This document shows, in pieces, positions 1-6,245 of a stretch of DNA of 13,970 nt. Position numbers and translations under genes: made by a program. Source of the stretch: Solirubrobacterales bacterium (GTDB lineage Bacteria; Actinomycetota; Thermoleophilia; Solirubrobacterales; Solirubrobacteraceae); assembly GCA_016215085.1 (NCBI GenBank), contig JACRMD010000209.1:1-13970 (forward strand), in the 5' to 3' direction. The first letter of the stretch is position 1. Each line of letters starts with the position of its first letter. The notes beneath the pieces are model-generated. The model ran no database searches. It was not told the DNA's origin and saw nothing but the letters and a program-made list of their open reading frames with translations.

Positions 1-10
1 GCCCCATCAC

Positions 11-50
11 CATACGGCGTACGGCATTGCTGTACGCTGTACGGCGTATG
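11..50. promoter_or_regulatory. TetR-type operator array overlapping the VOC gene start
   Basis: Two 12-bp arms, CATACGGCGTAC (11-22) and GTACGGCGTATG (39-50), form an inverted repeat with one mismatch. The core GTACGGC occurs at 19-25 and 39-45, with a variant GTACGCT at 32-38. Such GTAC-centred, partly overlapping repeats are typical of TetR-family operators. The right arm includes the ATG at 48, and a -10-like TACGCT lies at 33-38, so a bound repressor would cover promoter and start. The cognate regulator is not visible; it may be a divergent gene left of the window. The repeat is seen directly; the operator function is inferred. Confidence 0.6.
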
Positions 51-434
51 CAGATCACCGCCTCCGCCCTCTCGCTCAACGTCGACGACCCCGCCGCCTC
101 CGCCGCGTTCGTCAAGGACCACTTCGGGTTCACGGAGGAGATGGCCGCCGACGGCTTCGTCTCGCTGTCGCGGCCCGACGCCGGCTTCAACCTGGTCTAC
201 CTCCGCACCGGCCTGCCGACCTTCAAGCCGCCGGCGCTCGCCGGCCACCGCGCCGACGGGCTGCTCGTGGCCTTCGTGGTCGACGACGTCGACGCCGAGT
301 ACGAGCGGCTGCGCCGCGAGGGCGTCGCCATCACCACGCCGCTCGAGACCGAGCCCTGGGGCGAGCGCTACTTCCAGGTCACGGATCCGTGCGGGGTGGT
401 GCTCCAGCTGGTGTCGTGGGTCGCGACGTCGTGA
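48..434 (+). CDS. VOC family (glyoxalase/bleomycin-resistance fold) protein
   Basis: This encodes a 128-residue single-domain vicinal-oxygen-chelate protein. Two beta-alpha-beta-beta-beta modules are readable: the first begins with ASALSLNVDDP (residues 5-15) followed by the FVKDHFGF helix (21-28). The second begins with LLVAFVVDDVDAEYERLR (72-89) and ends in the classic PWGERYFQVTDPCGVVLQLV strand pair (103-122). Length is normal for the family. ATG 48 is preferred over a TTG at 27 because the fold begins right after it and the 27-47 stretch is repeat DNA. There is no Shine-Dalgarno sequence, and TACGCT at 33-38 could give a near-leaderless mRNA. The substrate cannot be told: family members include dioxygenases, lyases and drug-binding proteins. 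The last 56 nt overlap the convergent permease gene. Confidence 0.85.
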   Translation: MQITASALSLNVDDPAASAAFVKDHFGFTEEMAADGFVSLSRPDAGFNLVYLRTGLPTFKPPALAGHRADGLLVAFVVDDVDAEYERLRREGVAITTPLETEPWGERYFQVTDPCGVVLQLVSWVATS

Positions 435-2973
435 AGCGCGGCTCGGCCTCGACCGCGTCGCCGAGCAGCGGCCGGTAGTCCTCGCTGAGCGCGGCGCGGA
501 CGTAGTCGACCTCCGTCTCTGGCAGCGACCGCGCGAGCACGTCGACGACGGCGCCGGCCGCCTGCCGGGCCTCGGCCCGCGGGAGGCCGGCGCGCTCGCC
601 CACGCGGTCCAGGAACTCGTGGTACCCGAAGGGCTCCACGCGCCCCTGGTGGCGGCACAGGACCGCGCCGAGCTCGGGCGGCAGGTGGTGGGCGACCTCC
701 CGGGCCTCGCGCCGCGGCAGCCGCTCGCCCAGCGTGGCCAGCGTCGCCCGCGTCACCTGGCCGGCGTCCGCCGCGGGCAGCCGCGTGGCCCGTGCGACGG
801 CGTCGACGAACGCCGGCGCGGCCTGCGGGCGCTGCAGGCGCCCCGGCCACCACGCGGCCCGGCCGGCGAGCGCCAGCAGCGACGGGATCAGCAGCGGGCG
901 CACGAGCAGCGCGTCGACGAGGACGCCGATCGCCATCAGCAGCGCGAGCTCGCGGAACGGGCGCAGCGGCACGATCGCCAGCAGGGCGAACGTCGAGGCC
1001 AGCGTCACGCCGGCCACCGTGATCGCGCGGGACGCCGCGGGAGCGCCGACGGCCACCGCCTCGCGCATCCGCCGGCTCCGCGCCTCCTCGCGGATGCGCC
1101 CGGCGATGAGCACGTTGTAGTCCGAGCCCAGGCCGATCAGCAGCACCGCCCCCACGAGCGGGACGTAGTACACGACCTCGCTGCCGCCGAGCGCGTGCGG
1201 CAGCAGCAGCGAGGCCAGGCCGTACGAGCCGGCGAACGCGAGCACGCTGGCGAACAGCAGCAGCGCCGGGGCGACGAGCGCGCGCAGGAAGAGCGCGAGC
1301 AACAGGAAGACCACCACCATGGTCGCCACGGCCACGCGCCGCAGGTCCCCGACGAGACCGTCGATCGTCTCCGACGCCAGCGCCGTCTCGCCGCCGTAGG
1401 AGGCCTTCACGTCCGGTGGCAGGCCGGCGCGCCGGGCGAGCGCCGGGAGGTCGTCGCGCAGCCGCTCGAAGGCGTCGACGGCGCCGGCGCCCGTCGGCTC
1501 GCGGTCGAAGACGACCAGGAACCGCGCCGCGCCGCCGTCGCGCGCCAGCACGTACTGCTCGAGCGTCGAGCCGGGAGGCCGGCCCGGCCCGAGCACCGCC
1601 GCGACGTGCGGCTCGCGGGAGAGCAGGTCCTGCAGCCGCGTCAGCGCCGCGCGGTCGCGGGCGATGCCGGACTGCTCGAGCACGACGTCGGTCGGCGCGA
1701 GGATGCCGGGGGTGAACGCGCGCGAGGCGAGGTCGCCGGCCTCGCGGGCGGCGGCGTCGTGCGGGAGCGACGGCAGGTAGGAGACCGCGAGGTCGGTCCG
1801 CCGGGCGCCCAGGGCGGCGACCACGAGCACCGCGACGGTGACCACGACGAGCACGGCGGCCACCGGCCGCGCCGCCAGCATCCGGGACCCGAAGGCCGGC
1901 AGCACCATGCCGCCCTCCGTCCGCGCCTGCCGGCGGCTCGCGCGCAGCGCGCCGAGCGGGCCCGCGAACCACGTGCGCAGCCGCTCGCGCGGACCGCCGC
2001 CGGTGCTCTCGGGCACCGCGGCCGCCATCGCCGACGGCTCGTCGTCGGCGGGCGGCTCGGCCTCCCGCACCCGCCGGCCGAACAGCCGGCCGCCGAAGAT
2101 GCCCAGCAGCGCGGGGACCAGCGTCACGCAGATCAGCGTGACGACGACGGCCGAGAGCGCCAGGCCGGGCCCGAACACCCGGAAGAAGTCCATCCTGCCG
2201 GCCAGCAGCGACACGGCCCCGCCGGCGACCACCACGCCCGCCGTCAGCACCACGGGCCCGATGCGGGCGGTCGCCCCACGCGCCGCCTCCACGCGCGACT
2301 CGCCGGCCAGCAGCCGCCGCGCGCCGACGGAGCGGAAGTACAGGCTGACGATGAGCAGGATCACCGCCACGGTCGCCAGCTCGACCCACGGCAGCGTGTC
2401 GTCGATCGCCTCGAACTGCTCCAGCCGCGCCGGCCCGGCGCCGGTGACGCCGACCGTCGAGCCCGGCGCCGGGCGCAGCTGGGTCGCGGCGTAGGCGCGC
2501 GCGGCCTGCGCGCGCTCGTCGAGGTTCAGGTCGGGCGCGAGGAAGAGGTAGGTGACGGCGGTGGTCCGCCGCTCGTTCCAGCGCACGCCGGGCAGCGCGA
2601 CGTTGAGGACCGGGACCGCGGCGCGGACGCCCTGCAGCGCGGGCGGGCGCTCGCGCGGGTCGCGCGCCGCCGCGTCGACCTGGGCGCGGGCCTCCGCGTC
2701 GGTGAGCCCGCGCGGGTTGCGCTGCACGACGACGGTGTCGGTGGCGACGGCCGCGCCGAAGCGCTGCAGCGCCTGCTGCTCGACCACCAGCGCCTTCGCC
2801 CCGGTGGGGACGACGTCGCCCATCGGGGCGGTCGTCGAGCCGCCCAGCGCCGGGAGCACGACCCAGGCGGCGACGGCGGCCGCGAGCCAGGCGACGACGA
2901 TCGGCCAGCGGAGCGCCACCACCGTCCAGGCGTACGTCCTTGCGATCCTGTCGCCGACCGTGGCGTTGCGCAC
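379..2973 (-). CDS. MMPL/RND-type permease fused to C-terminal DUF2267, with shortened first half
   Basis: An 864-residue inner-membrane transporter of the MMPL family (proton-driven export of lipids or other hydrophobic compounds). Visible layout: TM1 16-41; extracytoplasmic domain to about 194; TM2 196-216; helices at 238-259 and 266-296; a cytoplasmic loop; TM at 370-391; second extracytoplasmic domain 392-545; five helices 546-703. The second half keeps the GSDYN motif (D618-Y619) of the proton relay. In the first half, TM2 (SLYFRSVGA, ends 218) runs directly into RRLLAGESRVEAA. The two helices and Asp-Tyr pair normally between these landmarks are absent, leaving about ten helices instead of twelve. 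Residues 721-838 look like two DUF2267 repeats (FVDAVARATRL..., FGYHEFLDRVGERAGL...). The start is GTG, 61 nt after the LLM gene, with no clear ribosome site. The tail from residue 847 is encoded antisense to the VOC gene. Export function is uncertain given the missing helices. Confidence 0.88.
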   Translation of the reverse strand: MRNATVGDRIARTYAWTVVALRWPIVVAWLAAAVAAWVVLPALGGSTTAPMGDVVPTGAKALVVEQQALQRFGAAVATDTVVVQRNPRGLTDAEARAQVDAAARDPRERPPALQGVRAAVPVLNVALPGVRWNERRTTAVTYLFLAPDLNLDERAQAARAYAATQLRPAPGSTVGVTGAGPARLEQFEAIDDTLPWVELATVAVILLIVSLYFRSVGARRLLAGESRVEAARGATARIGPVVLTAGVVVAGGAVSLLAGRMDFFRVFGPGLALSAVVVTLICVTLVPALLGIFGGRLFGRRVREAEPPADDEPSAMAAAVPESTGGGPRERLRTWFAGPLGALRASRRQARTEGGMVLPAFGSRMLAARPVAAVLVVVTVAVLVVAALGARRTDLAVSYLPSLPHDAAAREAGDLASRAFTPGILAPTDVVLEQSGIARDRAALTRLQDLLSREPHVAAVLGPGRPPGSTLEQYVLARDGGAARFLVVFDREPTGAGAVDAFERLRDDLPALARRAGLPPDVKASYGGETALASETIDGLVGDLRRVAVATMVVVFLLLALFLRALVAPALLLFASVLAFAGSYGLASLLLPHALGGSEVVYYVPLVGAVLLIGLGSDYNVLIAGRIREEARSRRMREAVAVGAPAASRAITVAGVTLASTFALLAIVPLRPFRELALLMAIGVLVDALLVRPLLIPSLLALAGRAAWWPGRLQRPQAAPAFVDAVARATRLPAADAGQVTRATLATLGERLPRREAREVAHHLPPELGAVLCRHQGRVEPFGYHEFLDRVGERAGLPRAEARQAAGAVVDVLARSLPETEVDYVRAALSEDYRPLLGDAVEAEPRFTTSRPTTPAGAPPRTDP

Positions 2974-3034
2974 GTCCGCAGGCGTACCCGCGCAGGCGGG
3001 CGCGCTCGCGCTCGTCGCGCTCCGTCTTCCGGTC

Positions 3035-3817
3035 CTAGGCCGCGGCGTTGCGGCGGTCGCGCCAGGCGACCAGCTCGCGCAGCGGCCCGAGGTCGTAGCC
3101 CGACCCGTCGCCGCCGATGCCCATGATGAGGTGCTGCACGCCGGCGTCGGCGAGGTCGTCGGCGTGGCCCAGGGTGTCGCCGCGCACGCCCCAGGTCCGC
3201 TCGATCTCCGACGGGTCGCGGCCGGCCTTCGCGCAGTGCTCGCGCAGGACCTCGTCCTTGGCGCGGAACGCGTCGGCGTCGCCGAAGCTGTGCCACATGT
3301 CGGCGTGCTCGGCGACGAGGCGCAGCGTCACCTTCGGCCCGCTGCCGCCGATGAGGATCGGCATCCGCCCGACGGGCGGCGGGTTGAGCTTCCCGAGCCG
3401 CTCGCGGATGCGCGGCAGGCTCTCGCGCAGCGCGCGCAGCCGGTCGGGGGCGGTGCCGAACTCGTAGCCGTACTCGTCGTAGTCCTTCTGGAACCACCCG
3501 GCGCCGATGCCGAGGATGACGCGGCCCCCGCTGATGTGGTCGATCGTCCGGTGGGCGTCGGCCAGGAGCTCGGGGTTCCTGTAGGAGTTGCACACGACCA
3601 GCGCGCCGATCTGCGCGCGCTCGGTGACCTCGGCCATCGACGCCATCGTCGTCAGGCACTCGAAGTGCCGGCCCTCGGGCTCGCCGGAGAGCGGGTAGAA
3701 GTGGTCCCAGGTGAAGATCGTGTCGACGCCGAGCTCGTCGGCCTCGCGCCATGCGGCGCGCATGCCGTCGAAGCTCGCGTGCTGGGGCTGGACCTGGACG
3801 CCTACGCGGATGGGCAC
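3035..3817 (-). CDS. LLM-class F420-dependent oxidoreductase
   Basis: A 260-residue TIM-barrel enzyme of the luciferase-like monooxygenase superfamily. Hallmarks are the N-terminal strand MPIRVGVQVQP, the TIFTWDHFYPL segment (33-43), AQIGALVVCNSYRNPELLA (68-86), the GGRVILGIGAGWFQKDYDEYG stretch (about 97-117) and PILIGGSGPKVTLRLVAEHAD (153-173). These match actinobacterial members that use coenzyme F420 rather than FMN. At 260 residues it is slightly shorter than most family members but looks complete. The start codon is GTG 3817 with TAGCCT (3830-3825) 7 nt upstream and no Shine-Dalgarno, which suggests its own leaderless promoter. It lies 30 nt after the LiaF-like gene and 61 nt before the permease. 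The hydride-transfer substrate is unknown. Confidence 0.88.
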   Translation of the reverse strand: MPIRVGVQVQPQHASFDGMRAAWREADELGVDTIFTWDHFYPLSGEPEGRHFECLTTMASMAEVTERAQIGALVVCNSYRNPELLADAHRTIDHISGGRVILGIGAGWFQKDYDEYGYEFGTAPDRLRALRESLPRIRERLGKLNPPPVGRMPILIGGSGPKVTLRLVAEHADMWHSFGDADAFRAKDEVLREHCAKAGRDPSEIERTWGVRGDTLGHADDLADAGVQHLIMGIGGDGSGYDLGPLRELVAWRDRRNAAA

Positions 3818-3824
3818 CCGGCCC

Positions 3825-3830
3825 AGGCTA
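3825..3830 (-). promoter_or_regulatory. -10 element (TAGCCT) for a leaderless LLM oxidoreductase mRNA
   Basis: On the minus strand TAGCCT ends 7 nt before the GTG at 3817, the spacing at which transcription would begin at the start codon itself. No Shine-Dalgarno sequence is present. The -35 region is not recognisable. Support comes mainly from the same arrangement at other genes in the window. Confidence 0.4.
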
Positions 3831-3847
3831 CCCAGCGGCGGGTGGGT

Positions 3848-4588
3848 TCACGGCTCGTGCTTGATGTCCACCCCGCCGAAGAGCGAGACGGCGTCCACCG
3901 ACAGGACCGGCGCGTCGTCGGCGAGGGCCTCGTGCTCGGTCTTGTCCTCGGCGCCGCCGAAGATCGGCACGCAGCGCGTCGTGATCCGCCAGCCGCGCGG
4001 CACCAGCAGCGTCACGCCGCCGAACGCGGAGGTCGTGTTGACGGTCGCGCCGCCGGGCGCGGGCCGCGCGCCGCGCAGGTCGAGCGTCACGCCGCCGAAG
4101 ATCGCCGTCAGCCACGCGCCGCGGAAGGCCTGCGAGTCGCTGCGCAGCTTCGTGCCGCCGAAGACTGCGGTCGAGCGCAGGACGTCGTCGCCGATGGCCG
4201 TGCCGCCGATCGGCCGGCCGCGCCAGCGCCAGAGGATCGCCAGGCCGGCCGCGATCACCGCGGCGGGCCACACGTAGTCCCAGTCCTGGTCGGTCAGCGT
4301 GCCGGTGCTGAAGCCCAGCAGGACGACGCCGACGAGGACGAAGACCGTGCCGCGCACGCGCGACGGCGGGCGCTCGAGCAGGGTCAGGACGCCGGCGGCG
4401 ACGAACAGCAGCGGCCACCAGCGGTCGATGGCGCGGCCCGCGTCCAGCGTGCCGGCCGCGTCGAGCAGGTAGAGGACGCCGAGCGCCAGGACGGCGAGGC
4501 CGAGGAGCAGCCGGCCCAGATCGAGGCTCGGCCGCTCGCCGTGGCCGTGGCCGCGGGGCGGGGCGACGGTCGGAGGGAGCGTGCTCAT
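3848..4588 (-). CDS. LiaF-like membrane protein (DUF5668-type helices plus FGG-repeat C-terminal domain)
   Basis: A 246-residue protein with four hydrophobic helices (about 25-46, 57-71, 78-95, 105-122) followed by a soluble beta-rich domain. That domain carries five regularly spaced FGG turns (143, 164, 189, 210, 237) inside repeats such as AIFGGVTLDLRGA and SAFGGVTLLVPRGW. This is the architecture of LiaF/VraT-like cell-envelope stress proteins, whose C-terminal domain (DUF2154 type) forms a beta-helix-like stack. In Firmicutes LiaF modulates the LiaSR two-component system; no LiaS or LiaR homologue is present here, so the role is only inferred to be envelope-related. ATG 4588 is preceded by GGGAGG (4605-4600, 11 nt upstream). 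It sits 70 nt downstream of the GMC oxidoreductase stop and 30 nt upstream of the LLM gene on the same strand. Confidence 0.83.
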   Translation of the reverse strand: MSTLPPTVAPPRGHGHGERPSLDLGRLLLGLAVLALGVLYLLDAAGTLDAGRAIDRWWPLLFVAAGVLTLLERPPSRVRGTVFVLVGVVLLGFSTGTLTDQDWDYVWPAAVIAAGLAILWRWRGRPIGGTAIGDDVLRSTAVFGGTKLRSDSQAFRGAWLTAIFGGVTLDLRGARPAPGGATVNTTSAFGGVTLLVPRGWRITTRCVPIFGGAEDKTEHEALADDAPVLSVDAVSLFGGVDIKHEP

Positions 4589-4658
4589 GCTCCGATCGTC
4601 CTCCCGGGGTGCGGCCCGCGCCTCGGGTGAAAGCCCTCGCCGTGGTGCGCAGAACTAC
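4589..4658 (-). other. Intergenic gap between GMC oxidoreductase and LiaF-like gene
   Basis: This 70-bp gap is the largest break inside the five-gene minus-strand run. Apart from the ribosome site at 4605-4600, no convincing promoter hexamer or terminator hairpin with a T-tract was found. It could hold a separate promoter for the envelope-type genes downstream, or simply be a spacer. Confidence 0.35.
4600..4605 (-). promoter_or_regulatory. Ribosome binding site of the LiaF-like gene
   Basis: GGGAGG on the minus strand, 11 nt before ATG 4588; a second CGGAG (4594-4590) is too close to the start to serve. This is one of the few clear Shine-Dalgarno sites in the window and it supports the chosen start. 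Confidence 0.5.
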
Positions 4659-6245
4659 TCAGGCGGGCACGGCCACCTTGCCGAGCACGAGGTCGGCCCC
4701 GCGCTCGGCGACCATCATCGTCGGCGCGTTGGTGTTGCCGCCCGGGATCACCGGCATGACCGACGCGTCGATGACGCGCAGGCCCTCGAGGCCGTGGACC
4801 TTCAGCGACGAGTCGACGACGGCGTCGTCGCCCGTGTCGCTCATCCGGCACGTGCCGACCGGGTGGTAGATGAGCATGAGCCGGCGGCGCAGGTCGGCGG
4901 CCATGTCCTCGTCGTCCACGGCGCCGGGCCCCGGCTTGATCTCCTTGCGGACGATCTCGCGCAGCTCGGGCTGCGCGGCGATCTCGCGGGCGCGGTGCAT
5001 CCCGGCGACCATCGAGGCGACGTCGTCGGGCTCGCCGAGCGTGTTGGTGAGGATGCGCGGCTTGGCCTCGGGGTCGGCCGAGCGCAGCCACAGCTTCCCG
5101 CGCGCCTGCGGCGAGACGAGCACCGGCGCGATGACCATGCACGGCGCGTCGTAGGTCTCCTGGCCGTGGTCCTCGAAGTAGGCCGCGCCCATGTGGAACT
5201 GGATGTCGGCGGCCGGCAGGCCGGCGCGGGTGCGCACGAACGCGCAGACCTCGGCCACGGTCGAGCTCAGCGGGCCGGACCGGCGCAGCACCCACTCGGC
5301 CAGCGGCCCCGGCTTGTCGGCCCCGTAGAGCGTGTCGGGCTCGTCGACCTCCCACAGGATGGTCACGAACGGGTGGTCCTGGAGGTTGCGCCCGACGCCC
5401 GGCAGGTCGTGGCGGGCGACGACGCCGGCCTCCTCGAGCTCGGCGGCCGGGCCGATCCCCGAGAGCAGCAGCAGCTGCGGCGAGCCGATGGCGCCCGCGG
5501 CGAGGATCACCTCGCGGCCGGCGCGCAGCACCTCGACGCCGCCGCCGCGCCTGCCGACACGCACGCCGACGGCGCGCCCGCCCTCGAGCTCGACGCCGAG
5601 CACGGTGGCGTTCGTGCGGACCTCGAGGTTGGGGCGCTTCAGCGCCGGGCGCAGGAACGCGTCGGCCGCGCTCCAGCGGCGGCCGTTGTGCTGGGTGACC
5701 TGGAACATCGACGCCCCGTCCTGCTCCGGGCCGTTGTAGTCGGGGATGCGGGGGATCCCCGCGCCCTCGCAGGCGGCCAGCAGCCGGCGGTTCAGCGGCC
5801 GCGGCGAGCGCTGCTCGCGCACGCGCAGCTCGCCGCCGGCGCCGTGGAACTCCGACGCGCCGCGGACGTTGTCCTCGGAGCGCTTGAAGTACGGCAGCAC
5901 GTCCCGGTAGCCCCAGCCCGCCGCGCCCTGCGCCTCCCAGAGGTCGTAGTCCAGCGGGCGGCCGCGGACGTAGAGCATCGCGTTCATCGAGCTCGAGCCG
6001 CCGAGGCTCTTGCCGCGCGGCACGTAGAGCGAGCGCCCGTCCACGTGCGGCTCGGGCTCGGTGCAGTAGTCCCAGTCCAGCTTGGTGTGGAACTGCTTGG
6101 GGAACGCGGCCGGGATCTTGATGTTCGGCGAGCGGTCCTTGCCGCCGGCCTCCACGAGCAGCACCCGGACCGACGGGTCGGCCGACAGGCGGTTGGCCAG
6201 CACGCAGCCGGCCGATCCCGCTCCGACGATGACGTAGTCGTGCAT
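4659..6245 (-). CDS. GMC-family FAD oxidoreductase (choline/alcohol dehydrogenase type)
   Basis: A 528-residue cytosolic flavoenzyme that would oxidise a primary or secondary alcohol. Features in order: an FAD-binding Rossmann motif GAGSAGCVLANRLS (8-21); GMC signature 1 in PRGKSLGGSSSMNAMLY (76-92); signature 2 GAIGSPQLLLLSGIGP (251-266); the catalytic histidine in YHPVGTCRM (H461); and the second active-site residue in GGNTNAP (N504), a His/Asn pair as in choline oxidase. No signal peptide is seen. ATG 6245 is chosen because the Rossmann strand begins at residue 3. The frame stays open further upstream, but that stretch is antisense-like, low-complexity sequence lying inside the monooxygenase gene. 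Its ATG shares one base with the upstream stop (TGATG) and a strong GGAGGAGG precedes it, so it is translationally coupled to the Baeyer-Villiger-type gene. Substrate unknown; a shared pathway with that enzyme is likely. Confidence 0.93.
   Translation of the reverse strand: MHDYVIVGAGSAGCVLANRLSADPSVRVLLVEAGGKDRSPNIKIPAAFPKQFHTKLDWDYCTEPEPHVDGRSLYVPRGKSLGGSSSMNAMLYVRGRPLDYDLWEAQGAAGWGYRDVLPYFKRSEDNVRGASEFHGAGGELRVREQRSPRPLNRRLLAACEGAGIPRIPDYNGPEQDGASMFQVTQHNGRRWSAADAFLRPALKRPNLEVRTNATVLGVELEGGRAVGVRVGRRGGGVEVLRAGREVILAAGAIGSPQLLLLSGIGPAAELEEAGVVARHDLPGVGRNLQDHPFVTILWEVDEPDTLYGADKPGPLAEWVLRRSGPLSSTVAEVCAFVRTRAGLPAADIQFHMGAAYFEDHGQETYDAPCMVIAPVLVSPQARGKLWLRSADPEAKPRILTNTLGEPDDVASMVAGMHRAREIAAQPELREIVRKEIKPGPGAVDDEDMAADLRRRLMLIYHPVGTCRMSDTGDDAVVDSSLKVHGLEGLRVIDASVMPVIPGGNTNAPTMMVAERGADLVLGKVAVPA

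Noticed and set aside
619..3126. Long plus-strand open frame (835 codons) opposite the permease
   Set aside because: It is Arg/Gly/Ala/Pro/Gln-rich, low-complexity translation with no domain motif, antisense to a gene with clear MMPL motifs; an effect of extreme GC at third positions.
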